Of a DNA stretch of 64,000 nucleotides, positions 42,834 to 51,900 are shown piece by piece. A model generated the notes under the pieces. The model searched no databases, had not been told where the DNA came from, and was given only the letters and a program-made list of their open reading frames with translations. Position 1 is the first letter of the stretch, and each line of letters begins with the position of its first letter. This stretch comes from Sphingomonas qomolangmaensis (GTDB lineage Bacteria; Pseudomonadota; Alphaproteobacteria; Sphingomonadales; Sphingomonadaceae). Made by a program: the position numbers and the translations under genes. The stretch covers positions 2,665,501 through 2,729,500 of the forward strand of contig NZ_CP101740.1 in the NCBI RefSeq assembly GCF_024496245.1. Reading direction: 5' to 3'.

Positions 42834-45362
42834 TTATCGCGAACCGGCGCGGCGTGCATCCGCATTTTTCGTCCGCAGCGTCGGCGCGGCGGCGGCGGGG
42901 TCGTCGGGCCAGGGGTGGCGCGGGTAGCGGCCGCGCATCTCGCGCGCGACATCGGCCCAGCTGCCCGCCCAAAAACCCGGCAGGTCGCGCGTGGTCTGGA
43001 TCGGCCGGCCGGCGGGCGAGGTGAGGCTGAGCACCAGCGGCACGCGGTCGCGGCCGATCGTGGGGTGCTCGGCTAGGCCGAACAGCGCCTGGGGGCGAAG
43101 TTCGACCAGCGGGCCGGCTTCGGCGGCATAGTCGATCGCGTGGGACGAGCCCGCGGGGCTGTCGAAGCGCGGCGGGGCTAGGCGCTCGACGGTTTGCTGG
43201 GCGTCCCAGGGAAGTTGGTGCTGGAGCCCCTGGGTGAGGGCGCCGGGGTCGATCGAATCGAGGCGGCGTTTGCCCGACAGCAGCGGGGGGAGCCATTGGT
43301 CGAGGTCGGCCAGCAACGTGGTGTCGTCGAGCGGGTGGCCGGCGAAGGCTGCGCGCGCGCGAAAGGCGGTGGCGGCGTCGCTGAAGGGGAGTAGCGCGAG
43401 GCCGTGGGTGCGGACGCCTTCGAGCAACGCGGCTTCGATCTCGGGCGCGGTGGCGGCGGTGTCGGGGCCGCTCGACAGGCGGATCGCGCCGAGGCGGCGT
43501 TCGCGCAGCGCCTCGATTCCGCCGGTGTCGGGCATGAAGCGGACGCTGCGGCGGGTTTCGATTCGATCGCCGAACAGCGCCTCGAGCGTGGCGAGGTCGA
43601 TTGCGGCGGCGGAAAGGATGCGCGCGCCCGAGGCCATGCCCTGGGTCTCGGCGACCGCGAGCCATTCGGCACCGCTGAGCGAGGAGGTGGGGTCGAGCTG
43701 GAAACCGCGGCCGCCGACCGAGGCCCAGCGTGCGCCAGTTGGGTCGCGGCGGCGGGCGATTCGATCGGGGAAGGCGAGGGCGATGCACACTTCTTCTCCC
43801 CTCCCCATCGGGGAGAGGGTGGCCGAGCGTAGTGAGGTCGGGGGCGGGGCTGAACGCGGCATGTCCTTACTGCCCCTCTCCCCGGCCCTCTCCCCGGAGG
43901 GGAGAGGGGGAAGAAGTCGTGCCCAGCGTTCGGCTAGTTTGCGGCCCGATTCGGCGCGGGGGCCGCGTTCGGTTCGCCAGCGGCGCATGCGCAGTTCGAG
44001 ATCGGGGTCGGTGCCGCCTAGGCCGCGTTCGCCCAGCAGCACCGCGACCTCGGCGGCGACACGCGCCAGGCCGATTTCGCCCGCGCGCACCAGCATGTGG
44101 CCGAGGCGCGGCGGCAGCGGCAGCGCGGCGATCGCCTTGCCGTGCGCGGTCGGGCGGCGATCTTCGTCTATTGCTTCGAGGACGCGGAGCCGGGCATGCG
44201 CCTCGTCGATCGCGGCGGCGGGGGGCGGATCGAGCCAGCGCAACCTGCGCGGATCGTTGACGCCCCACAGCGCGCAATCGAGCGTCAGCGCCGACAGATC
44301 AGCCTCGAGAATTTCGGGGGGATCGAAGCGCGGCAGGCCGGCGGTGGCGGCGGCTTCCCACAGGCGATAGGCGATGCCGGGCGCCTGCCGCCCCGCACGG
44401 CCCGCGCGCTGCGCCGCCGAGGCCTGGCTGGCGCGTTCGGTCACCAGCCGGGTCATGCCGGCGGCGCGATCGTAGCGCGGGCGGCGCGCGAGCCCTGAAT
44501 CGACGACGATTCGGATGCCGTCTAGCGTCAGCGAGGTTTCGGCGATCGAGGTGGCGAGCACCACCTTGCGACGCCCCTGCGGATCGGCGGCGATCGCGGC
44601 GCGCTGGGCGGCGGGATCGAGGCTGCCGTGGAGGCGGTGGAGGACGAAGCCGGGGCCAAGATCGCCGAGGCGATCGGCGGTGCGCTCGATCTCGGCAACG
44701 CCGGGCAGGAAGGCGAGCAACCCTCCTTCTGCTTCCCGCAACGCCTGGCGGATCGCTGGGGCCATCGAATCCTCGATCCGTCCCTCGGCGCGGCGACCGA
44801 GATGGACGATGTCGAGCGGGTAGCCGCGGCCTTCGCTTTCGACCACCGGCGAATCCCCAAGCAACGTGCCAAAGCGCGCGCCGTCGAGCGTCGCCGACAT
44901 CGCGAGGATGCGAAGATCGGGGCGAAGCGCCGCCTGTGCATCGAGCGCGAGCGCCAGCCCGAAATCGCTGTCGAGGCTGCGTTCATGGACTTCGTCGAAC
45001 AGCACCGCCGACACGCCGGCAAGCTCGGGATCGGCCTGGATGCGATTGACGAAGATACCTTCGGTGAGGACGGTGACCCGCGTCGCGCCCGATCGCTTGC
45101 TGTCCATCCGCGTCGCATAGCCGAAGGTGCGGCCCACCGGCTCGCCCGCGAGGACCGCCATCCGCTCGGCAGCGGCGCGCGCGGCGAGGCGGCGCGGCGA
45201 GAGCAGCAGCACTTCGCCGCCGCACCAGGGCTGGTCTAATAGCGCTGGGGCGATCGCGGTGGTCTTGCCCGCGCCAGGCGGCGCGACGACCACCGCGTTG
45301 CTGCTGGCGCGCAACGCGGCGAGCAATTCGGGCAGTACGGCAAGGATCGGCAGGGCGCTCAT
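42834..45362 (-). CDS. hrpB: ATP-dependent helicase HrpB
   Basis: 842 residues, DEAH-box helicase. Walker A PPGAGKTTAIAP at about 30, DEVHERSLDSDFG (Walker B), SATLDGARF (motif III), RAGRAGRQAPG (motif VI), then the HA2 and C-terminal HrpB domains. The role in RNA metabolism is poorly defined. A block of about 42 residues near 482-524 (ARLLPPLPSGER...SPMGRGEEV) is encoded by a palindromic repeat in frame, just before IALAFPDRIARRR. The ORF extends further upstream, but ATG 45362 gives the family N-terminus. Confidence 0.93.
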   Translation of the reverse strand: MSALPILAVLPELLAALRASSNAVVVAPPGAGKTTAIAPALLDQPWCGGEVLLLSPRRLAARAAAERMAVLAGEPVGRTFGYATRMDSKRSGATRVTVLTEGIFVNRIQADPELAGVSAVLFDEVHERSLDSDFGLALALDAQAALRPDLRILAMSATLDGARFGTLLGDSPVVESEGRGYPLDIVHLGRRAEGRIEDSMAPAIRQALREAEGGLLAFLPGVAEIERTADRLGDLGPGFVLHRLHGSLDPAAQRAAIAADPQGRRKVVLATSIAETSLTLDGIRIVVDSGLARRPRYDRAAGMTRLVTERASQASAAQRAGRAGRQAPGIAYRLWEAAATAGLPRFDPPEILEADLSALTLDCALWGVNDPRRLRWLDPPPAAAIDEAHARLRVLEAIDEDRRPTAHGKAIAALPLPPRLGHMLVRAGEIGLARVAAEVAVLLGERGLGGTDPDLELRMRRWRTERGPRAESGRKLAERWARLLPPLPSGERAGERGSKDMPRSAPPPTSLRSATLSPMGRGEEVCIALAFPDRIARRRDPTGARWASVGGRGFQLDPTSSLSGAEWLAVAETQGMASGARILSAAAIDLATLEALFGDRIETRRSVRFMPDTGGIEALRERRLGAIRLSSGPDTAATAPEIEAALLEGVRTHGLALLPFSDAATAFRARAAFAGHPLDDTTLLADLDQWLPPLLSGKRRLDSIDPGALTQGLQHQLPWDAQQTVERLAPPRFDSPAGSSHAIDYAAEAGPLVELRPQALFGLAEHPTIGRDRVPLVLSLTSPAGRPIQTTRDLPGFWAGSWADVAREMRGRYPRHPWPDDPAAAAPTLRTKNADARRAGSR
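43791..43916. repeat. Palindromic element inserted in frame inside hrpB
   Basis: The ends TTCTTCTCCCCTCCCC and GGGGAGAGGGGGAAGAA are inverted and bound about 126 bases (42 codons). Internal hairpins CCCCATCGGGG and CTCTCCCCGGAGGGGAGAG are present. Same general class as the intergenic CTCTCCC repeats, but coded through here without a stop. Confidence 0.75.
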
Positions 45363-45458
45363 TGCGAATCTCGCTACCCGCGTGGGAGCCAAGGCACAAT
45401 TCGTGCGTATGGCGTCGTGCGTATGGAGCGAGCATCCCCCCTGCGAATGGAGACGAAC

Positions 45459-45650
45459 ATGGCAAAGGCACTGGCAAGCTTCGCGATCAGCCCGACCGGC
45501 GACGGGTATCTGCTGATGATCGAGGACGAAGACGGCGACACGATCGAGATGACCGCGACCTTCGAGCAGCTCGACCTGCTCGCCGAAGCGGTCGACCAGC
45601 AACAGAACGGCGACGAAGAGGACGTGCTGGGCGTCGAAGACGAGGAATGA
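45459..45650 (+). CDS. Small acidic conserved protein
   Basis: 63 residues from ATG 45459, preceded by GGAGA. The sequence MAKALASFAISPTGDGYLLMIEDEDGDTIEMTATFEQLDLL with an acidic tail (EEDVLGVEDEE) resembles short sphingomonad hypothetical proteins, but I know no function. It is divergent from hrpB. Confidence 0.7.
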   Translation: MAKALASFAISPTGDGYLLMIEDEDGDTIEMTATFEQLDLLAEAVDQQQNGDEEDVLGVEDEE

Positions 45651-45705
45651 TGCGAAAAGGGGCGAGCCTTGCGGCCCGCCCCTTCATGCCGGCGATCGAG
45701 CGCGC

Positions 45706-46089
45706 TTAGTCGCGGTCGCGCCGGTCCTCGCGCCGCTCGACGCGATAGTCGCGCCGATCCCCCCGGCGCTCGCCGCGGAAGTCGCTGCGATCGTCACGAC
45801 GCTCGTTGAGGAACTGGCGGCGATTGACGTTGCCGCGGCGAAGATCGCGGCGGTCGCCCTTGCGATCCTGGCGGAAGTCACGACGATCGTCCTTGCGGTC
45901 GCGGCGGAAGTCGCGGCGATCTTCCTTGCGATCGCGGCGATAGTCGCGCCGGTCGTCGTTGCGGCCGCGCCAGCTGCGTCGATCGTCGTCGTCGAGCGAC
46001 ACGGCGGCAGCAGCGGCGGGGGCTGCGGTAACCGCAAAGGCGGGCATCACCATCGCGGCGAGGGCGGCAAAAAGCATGGGAGTACGCAT
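45706..46089 (-). CDS. Exported Asp/Arg-repeat protein
   Basis: 127 residues. A signal peptide (to about AVTAAPAAA) leads a mature region of repeated DRRDxRRDRK/EDRRD units, an extreme charged low-complexity protein probably in the periplasm or envelope. No fold can be assigned; nucleic acid, polyanion or metal binding are possibilities. AGGAGA lies upstream of the ATG. The DNA repeats in step with the protein, suggesting growth by slippage. Confidence 0.7.
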   Translation of the reverse strand: MRTPMLFAALAAMVMPAFAVTAAPAAAAAVSLDDDDRRSWRGRNDDRRDYRRDRKEDRRDFRRDRKDDRRDFRQDRKGDRRDLRRGNVNRRQFLNERRDDRSDFRGERRGDRRDYRVERREDRRDRD

Positions 46090-46297
46090 ACATCTTCTCC
46101 TGGCGGGCTGACCGGTCGTGCCGGCCGAATTTCCTAACCAAACAAGGATAGCGCAGGTTGCATGAACGCGCGGCTACGCGCCGTTCAGGCTGGTGAAGGG
46201 TGGACGGGTTTCGCCGCGACTACCGGCGGGTAGCGGGGGATCGGCGGGAGCCGCGTGCGGTAATGCGAGCGTGTGGTGCGGCGGGTTGCTGCCCCTA

Positions 46298-46655
46298 TCC
46301 TCCCCCGCCAGGGGGAGGGGACCGCGCAGCGGTGGAGGGGAGGACTCCCCCACGGCGCGCGCGTTTCCGCCCCCTCCGTCAGCCCTTCGGGCTGCCACCT
46401 CCCCCTGGCAGGGGAGGATTTTTGGGGTCGGTGGTAGGTGCGGGTGATTGCGTCTTTGGGGGTTTGGACCATTGCGGCTTTTGCCGGGTTGGCGGGGGTA
46501 TGTGGTGGGGTTGGCGTGGGGGCGCTGCTCTTATCCTCCCCCGCAAGGGGGAGGGGGACCGCGCAGCGGTGGAGGGGGAGGACTCCCCACGGCGCGCGCG
46601 TTTCCGCCCCCTCCGTCAGCCCTTCGGGCTGCCACCTCCCCCTGGCGGGGGAGGA
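46298..46655. repeat. Two tandem copies of a 120-base palindromic repeat
   Basis: Near-identical units at about 46298-46418 and 46533-46655 each contain TCCTCCCCCGC.AG, GACCGCGCAGCGGTGGAGG, GGCGCGCGCGTTTCCGCCCCC and CCTTCGGGCTGCCACCTCC, with inverted ends. They fill the 577-base gap between the Asp/Arg-repeat gene and the polyprenyl synthetase; I see no gene in the rest of it. Confidence 0.8.
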
Positions 46656-46666
46656 TTTTGGGGTCG

Positions 46667-47680
46667 TTAGTAGGCTCGGGCGACCGCGAATTCGACGGCT
46701 TCTACCATCGCGTCCTTTGCCGAGCTGGCGGGGAACATGCCGAGGGCGTCAACCGCGCGCTGGCCGTAGTGGCGGGCGCGGGCGAGGGTGTCGTCGACCG
46801 CGCGGGTTTCGCGGACGAGTTCGATCGCGCGTTCGAATTCGGCATCGCCGTTGCGACGCCCCTCGACCGCGTCCTTCCAGAATTTGCGCGTTTCGGTGTC
46901 GCCGCGGGCATGCGCGAGGATGACCGGGAGCGTCATCTTGCCCTCGCGGAAATCGTCGCCGGCGTCCTTGCCCATCGTGCCTGCGTCGGAGACATAATCG
47001 ATCGCGTCGTCGACGAGCTGGAAGGCGATGCCGAGATTGCGGCCATAGGCGTCGAGCGCCATTTCCTCGCGCTCGGGGCGTTCGGCGACGACCGCGGCGA
47101 TCCGGCAGGCGGCGGCGAACAAGGCGGCAGTCTTGGCGCCGATGATCTCGAGATAGCGTTCCTCGCCGATTTCGATCCGGCGCGCGGCGGTGAGCTGGTT
47201 GACCTCGCCCTCGGCGATCACCGCCGATGCGTTCGAGAGGATCTTGAGGACCTTGAGGCTGCCATCTTCGACCATCAGCTCGAACGAGCGGCTGAAGAGG
47301 AAATCGCCGACCAGGACGCTCGCCGGGTTACCCCAGATGACGTTGGCGGTGCGGCGGCCGCGGCGCAGGTCCGAGCCATCGACGACATCGTCGTGGAGCA
47401 GGGTCGCGGTGTGGATGAACTCGACCGCGGCGGCGAGGCGGTGATGCCGGGTGCCGGCATAATCGAGCACCGCGGCGCTCGCGAGCGTCAGCATTGGCCG
47501 CAGCCGTTTGCCGCCGCCGGCGATCAGATGCCCGGCAAGCTCGGGGATCAGCGGGATATCCGATTGCATGCGATCGATGATGACCGCGTTGACGCGGTTC
47601 ATGTCATGCGCGGTGATGCCGATCATTGGATCGAGCGACGGGGCGGGGCGGCCGGCGAGGCGATGCACGGTTGCAGTCAT
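46667..47680 (-). CDS. ispB: Polyprenyl diphosphate synthase (ubiquinone side chain)
   Basis: 337 residues. FIHTATLLHDDVVDGSDLRRG is the first Asp-rich motif and AFQLVDDAIDYVSD the second, both binding Mg-diphosphate. GGGKRLRPML at the N-terminal side is family typical. It extends farnesyl diphosphate to the octa- or decaprenyl tail of ubiquinone. The symbol ispB is by analogy; chain length cannot be read from sequence. The ATG at 47680 follows a GTG at 47683; either is possible. Confidence 0.92.
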   Translation of the reverse strand: MTATVHRLAGRPAPSLDPMIGITAHDMNRVNAVIIDRMQSDIPLIPELAGHLIAGGGKRLRPMLTLASAAVLDYAGTRHHRLAAAVEFIHTATLLHDDVVDGSDLRRGRRTANVIWGNPASVLVGDFLFSRSFELMVEDGSLKVLKILSNASAVIAEGEVNQLTAARRIEIGEERYLEIIGAKTAALFAAACRIAAVVAERPEREEMALDAYGRNLGIAFQLVDDAIDYVSDAGTMGKDAGDDFREGKMTLPVILAHARGDTETRKFWKDAVEGRRNGDAEFERAIELVRETRAVDDTLARARHYGQRAVDALGMFPASSAKDAMVEAVEFAVARAY

Positions 47681-47778
47681 CACCCGGCGACTTGGGCGTT
47701 CGGGGCGGCAAACGCAACCTGCTTGCGCAAATGCGCTACGGCGGCCTAGGGGTTTTGCGACCGGAAGAGGGGCCGACC

Positions 47779-48057
47779 ATGGCAGATGACAAGCTTGGGC
47801 GGTATCGCCAGAGCATCGACAATATCGACATGGCGCTGGTGTGCCTGCTCGCCGAGCGCTTCAAGGTGACGCAGGCGGTGGGCGAGTACAAAGCGCAGGC
47901 CGGGTTGCCGCCCGCCGATCCGGGGCGCGAGGAAGCGCAGATCGCGCGGCTGCGCGGGCTGGCCAAGGACGCTGATCTCGATCCCGAATTCAGCGAGAAA
48001 TTCCTGCGCTTCATCATCGACGAGGTGATCCGGCATCACGAGCGGCTGCAGGGCTGA
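47779..48057 (+). CDS. Chorismate mutase, AroQ type
   Basis: 92 residues, all helical. LGRYRQSIDNIDMALVCLLAERFKVTQAVGEYK and REEAQIARLRGLAKDADLDPEFSEKFLRFIIDEVIRHH follow the AroQ fold, with the catalytic Arg and Lys positions visible. It converts chorismate to prephenate for Phe/Tyr. GGAAGAGGGG precedes the ATG at a suitable distance. Monofunctional and divergent from the prenyl synthase. Confidence 0.9.
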   Translation: MADDKLGRYRQSIDNIDMALVCLLAERFKVTQAVGEYKAQAGLPPADPGREEAQIARLRGLAKDADLDPEFSEKFLRFIIDEVIRHHERLQG

Positions 48058-48117
48058 AGCTGCTTGGCGGGTTGAAGCTGGACAGCCGCGGTACCGGAGC
48101 CGAAAGCCGGTGACACC

Positions 48118-49230
48118 ATGACCGACCATCTGATCTTCACCCCCGACGATGTCGACCTGACGCGCTCGCCGCTTCGGCGTTCGCTCGACGCACCGACCTT
48201 CGTGCTGGGGGCGTTCAATCCCGGCTTCACGCGGCTGGAAAGCGGCAATTTGCTGTTGATGGTGCGCGTGGCCGAGGCGCTGGTGCAGCCGGTGGTCGAT
48301 GGCCATGCGCGGACGATCCGCTGGACGGCGAAGGGTTATGTGCTCGATCGCTTCGCGGTCGACGCCATCGACATGGCCGATCCGCGCCAGTTCGAATTGA
48401 AGGGGCGGCGCAACCGGCTGCTGGGGCTGACGTCGCTGTCGTGGCTGTTGCCGGTCGAGCTCGATCCGACAGGCGACCGGGTGGTGGCGGTGCATTATGA
48501 CCGCGCGATCGAACCGCAGGCGAGCTGGCAGGATTATGGCATCGAGGATGCGCGGATCAGCCGGATCGGGACGCGCTGGTATATGACGGTGTGTGCGGTG
48601 TCGGCCGAGCGGCATTCGACCGCGCTCTACACTTCCGACAATGCGCTCGACTGGCGATGCGAGGGGATGGTGCTCGATCACCAGAACAAGGACATGCTGT
48701 TGTTCGAGGGGCTGGTCGGCGGGCGGTTCCTGGCGCTGACGCGGCCGCTGGGCGAATGTTATTTCGCCTATCCGGGGACAAGCGAATGGGCGGGCGGGCC
48801 GTCGATCAACTTCGCGCAATCGCCCGACGCGCTGCACTGGAAGCCGATCGAGGCACCGGGGATCCGTGCGCGCGCCGGATCGACCTCGGCGCTCAAGGTG
48901 GGCGGGGGGACGCCGCCGGTGCTGACCGATGCCGGGTGGCTGACGTTGTATCATGGGGTCGAGCAGCAGGCGTCGGTGGGGGTGTATCGGACGTTTTGGG
49001 CGCTGTTCGACCGCGACGATCCGACGCGGATATTGGGCGTCGAGGACCGGGTGCCGCTGATCGAGGCGAATGCCGCGCTGACCGCGCATCTGGCGCACCA
49101 GATGTATCTGCCGAGCCCGGTGGTGTTCTCTACCGGCATGGTCGATGGCGGGGATGACTGGATCGTCGCATCGGGCGAGGCCGATCTGGCGTGCCGGATT
49201 ACGCGGGTGGGCAAGGGGGGGGTCGGGTGA
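48118..49230 (+). CDS. Glycoside hydrolase family 130 (glycoside phosphorylase)
   Basis: 370 residues. NPGFTRLESGNLLLMVRVAE, YGIEDARISRIG (the catalytic aspartate region), KVGGGTPPVL and LTLYHGVEQQASVGVYR belong to the GH130 family of mannoside phosphorylases and hydrolases (five-bladed propeller). Substrate probably beta-mannoside, but the exact glycan is not inferable. It is the first gene of a coupled three-gene operon; its stop overlaps the GTG of the GH13 gene by four bases (GTGA). No signal peptide: cytoplasmic. Confidence 0.88.
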   Translation: MTDHLIFTPDDVDLTRSPLRRSLDAPTFVLGAFNPGFTRLESGNLLLMVRVAEALVQPVVDGHARTIRWTAKGYVLDRFAVDAIDMADPRQFELKGRRNRLLGLTSLSWLLPVELDPTGDRVVAVHYDRAIEPQASWQDYGIEDARISRIGTRWYMTVCAVSAERHSTALYTSDNALDWRCEGMVLDHQNKDMLLFEGLVGGRFLALTRPLGECYFAYPGTSEWAGGPSINFAQSPDALHWKPIEAPGIRARAGSTSALKVGGGTPPVLTDAGWLTLYHGVEQQASVGVYRTFWALFDRDDPTRILGVEDRVPLIEANAALTAHLAHQMYLPSPVVFSTGMVDGGDDWIVASGEADLACRITRVGKGGVG

Positions 49231-50783
49231 GCGCGCCCTGGTGGCAGAGCGCGGTGCTGTACCAAGTCTATCCGCGATCGTTTCAGGATTCGAACGGCGA
49301 CGGGATCGGCGACCTGGCGGGGATCACCGCGCGGCTCGACGATCTGGTGGCGCTGGGGATCGATGCGCTGTGGATTTCGCCGGTGTTTCCCTCGCCGATG
49401 GCCGATTTCGGCTATGACGTGGCGGACTATTGCGACATCGATCCGCGCTTCGGGACGCTGGCCGAGATGGACCGGCTGGTGGCCGAGGCGCATGCGCGCG
49501 GGCTGAAGGTGCTGCTAGATTACGTGCCCAATCATTCTTCGGACCAGCATCCCTGGTTCACCGCGAGCCGGTCGTCGCGCGATGATCCCAAGCGCGATTG
49601 GTATATTTGGCGCGACGCCGCAGCCGATGGCGGGCCGCCCAACAACTGGATCAGCGATTTCGGCGGGCCGGCCTGGGAATGGGACGCCGCGACCGGGCAA
49701 TATTATGCGCATGCGTTTCTGGCGCAGCAGCCCGATCTCAACTGGCGCAGCCCCGAGCTTCGCGCGGCGATGTTGGACGTCTTGCGCTTCTGGTTCGATC
49801 GCGGGATCGACGGGTTCAGGATCGATGTGTTGTGGCACATGATCAAGCATGCCGATTTCCTCGACAATCCGGTGAACCCCGATTGGCATGGCGGGATGGC
49901 CGAGATGGACCGGGTGCATCAGACGCATTCGACCGACCAGCCCGAAGTACACGATATCGCGCGCGAGATGCGGGCGATCGCCGATGCGGCGGGCGAGCGG
50001 CTCCTGGTGGGGGAGATTTATCTGCCGGTCGAGCGGTTGATGGATTATTATGGCGGCGTGCATCTGCCGCTGAACTTCCAGCTGATTGGGGCGGAGTGGC
50101 ATGCGCCGAGTTTGCTTGCGCTGATCGAGGGGTATGAGCGCGCTCTGCCGGAAGGCGGCTGGCCCAATTGGGTGCTGGGCAATCATGATCGGCCGCGCGC
50201 GGCGACGCGCTTTGGCGCTGAGCAGGCGCGGGTGGCGGCGATGTTGCTGCTGACGCTGCGCGGCACGCCGACAATCTATTATGGCGACGAGATCGGGATG
50301 GCCGACGTCGCGATTCCGGCGGAACGGGTGCAGGACCCGCGCGAGTTGCGCGAGCCGGGCAAGGGGCTGGGGCGCGATCCGGTGCGGACGCCGATGGCGT
50401 GGGACGACAGCGCGAACGGCGGCTTTACCAGCGGCGAGCCGTGGTTGCCGCTGCATGCCGATTGGCCCACGCGCAACATGGGCGTGGAGCGCGAGGAAGC
50501 GGGGTCGATGTGGCGGCTGTATCGCGACCTGCTGGCGCTGCGGCGTGCGACGCCGGCGCTGGCGCTGGGCGAGTGGGCGGCGGTGGCGAGTGTCGGCGAG
50601 GTGCTCGCCTATGAGCGGCGGCTGGGCGATGCGCGCGTGCTGGTGGTGCTGAACCTTGGCACCGCTTACGCCCCGTTCGCGCTGCCCGAGTGGGCGGCGG
50701 CGCTGTCGGTGGTGCTTTCGAGTGCCGAGGGCGATGCCGATCCGCGATTGCTCGGCCCCAATGAAGGACTGATCCTGGCATGA
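49227..50783 (+). CDS. GH13 alpha-glucosidase-like enzyme
   Basis: 518 residues with a GTG start. The four GH13 regions are visible: LLDYVPNHSS, GFRIDVLWH (nucleophile Asp), LVGEIYLP (acid Glu) and LGNHDRPR (Asp). N-terminal WWQSAVLYQVYPRSFQDSNGDGIGDLAG is typical of oligo-1,6-glucosidase/trehalose-related subfamilies. It may hydrolyse or transfer alpha-glucosides, including trehalose, sucrose or a mannose-containing glycoside by context. No signal peptide. Overlaps neighbours by four bases on both sides, so tight translational coupling. Confidence 0.92.
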   Translation: MSAPWWQSAVLYQVYPRSFQDSNGDGIGDLAGITARLDDLVALGIDALWISPVFPSPMADFGYDVADYCDIDPRFGTLAEMDRLVAEAHARGLKVLLDYVPNHSSDQHPWFTASRSSRDDPKRDWYIWRDAAADGGPPNNWISDFGGPAWEWDAATGQYYAHAFLAQQPDLNWRSPELRAAMLDVLRFWFDRGIDGFRIDVLWHMIKHADFLDNPVNPDWHGGMAEMDRVHQTHSTDQPEVHDIAREMRAIADAAGERLLVGEIYLPVERLMDYYGGVHLPLNFQLIGAEWHAPSLLALIEGYERALPEGGWPNWVLGNHDRPRAATRFGAEQARVAAMLLLTLRGTPTIYYGDEIGMADVAIPAERVQDPRELREPGKGLGRDPVRTPMAWDDSANGGFTSGEPWLPLHADWPTRNMGVEREEAGSMWRLYRDLLALRRATPALALGEWAAVASVGEVLAYERRLGDARVLVVLNLGTAYAPFALPEWAAALSVVLSSAEGDADPRLLGPNEGLILA

Positions 50784-51787
50784 AGATCGCGATGATCGCG
50801 CCGATCGCGTGGCGCACCCCGCCGCGCCACTACGGGCCGTGGGAGCTGGTGACGAGCCTGCTGACCGAGGCTTTGGTGGCGCGCGGGATCGACGTCACCC
50901 TGTTCGCGACGCAGGATTCGATCACCGCCGCGACGCTCGCGGGGGTGGTGCCCGCCGCCTATAGCGAAGACCCCGCGATCGACGCGAAGGTGTGGGAACA
51001 TGCCCATCTGGCGCATGTGTTCGAGCGCGCGGGCGAGTTCGACCTGATCCACAACCAGGCCGATTTCCCCGCGCACGCTTTCGCCAATCTGGTCGACACG
51101 CCGATGGTGACGACGATCCACGGCTTTTCGAGCGACCGTATCCTGCCGATGTACAAGCCGTACGAGGACCGCGTGCATTTCGTCGCGATCAGCGATGCCG
51201 ACCGGCATCCTTCGCTGCAATACGCGGCGACGATCCATCACGGGATTCCGCTGGGCGACTTCAGCTTCGACGCCGACGGCAGCGACGACCTGTTGTTCTT
51301 CGGGCGGATGCACCCCGACAAGGGCGCGGCCGAGGCGATTGCGGTGGCGCAGGCGACGGGGCGCGAGCTGGCGATGTACGGGATCGTGCAGGACCAGGGC
51401 TATTACGAGCGCGAGGTGGTGCCGTGCTTGAGCGAGCGCATCCGCCATCCGGGCGCGGTGGGGGGCGCGGAGCGGATCGCGGCGCTGGGGCATGCGCGCG
51501 CGCTGCTCCACCTCATCAATTTCGACGAGCCGTTCGGGCTGTCGGTGATCGAGGCGATGGCGTGCGGCACCCCGGTGATCGCAATGCGGCGCGGGAGCAT
51601 GGCCGAACTGATCGAGCATGGGGTGAACGGGTTTCTGGTCGACAGCCTCGACGAAGCGATCGCGGCGGTCGAGCGGGTGGGCGAGATCGATCGGGCGGCG
51701 TGCCGGCGCAGTGTCGAGGCGCGGTTTTCGGTCGAGGCGATGGCGGCGAAATACGAGGCGCTGTACCGGGATATTCTGGGGGGTTAG
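50780..51787 (+). CDS. Glycosyltransferase family 4
   Basis: 335 residues of the GT-B fold. HYGPWELVTSLLTEALVARGIDVTLFA at the N-terminus, FGRMHPDKGAAEAIA and NFDEPFGLSVIEAMACGTPVIAMRRGSMAELIEHGVNGFLV with the GT4 E-x7-E type. It transfers a sugar from a nucleotide sugar; substrate unknown. With the GH130 phosphorylase and GH13 enzyme it suggests synthesis and breakdown of one oligosaccharide or glycoside. The ATG overlaps the GH13 stop; a palindromic repeat follows. Confidence 0.9.
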   Translation: MKIAMIAPIAWRTPPRHYGPWELVTSLLTEALVARGIDVTLFATQDSITAATLAGVVPAAYSEDPAIDAKVWEHAHLAHVFERAGEFDLIHNQADFPAHAFANLVDTPMVTTIHGFSSDRILPMYKPYEDRVHFVAISDADRHPSLQYAATIHHGIPLGDFSFDADGSDDLLFFGRMHPDKGAAEAIAVAQATGRELAMYGIVQDQGYYEREVVPCLSERIRHPGAVGGAERIAALGHARALLHLINFDEPFGLSVIEAMACGTPVIAMRRGSMAELIEHGVNGFLVDSLDEAIAAVERVGEIDRAACRRSVEARFSVEAMAAKYEALYRDILGG

Positions 51788-51833
51788 CGGGATGAGGTTA
51801 CGCTGATCCATCGATTGCCTCTTCGTCATTCCG

Positions 51834-51895
51834 CGGGGGCGGGGATCCACAGCCGGCGCACGAGGCTCTGGGTTCCCGCTTTCGCGGGAATGACG
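51834..51895. repeat. CGTCATTCC-GCGGGGG inverted repeat
   Basis: Arms CGTCATTCCGCGGGGGCGGGGATCCA and TGGGTTCCCGCTTTCGCGGGAATGACG (inverted) form a 60-base element between the GT4 gene and the convergent thiolase. It may terminate both. Family as seen widely in intergenic DNA of related genomes, from memory. Confidence 0.7.
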
Positions 51896-51900
51896 AGGGG

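Noticed and set aside
46185..46670. Long open frames across the repeat block on both strands
   Set aside because: They run through duplicated palindromes, have no ribosome site or family match, and are proline/glycine-rich by composition.
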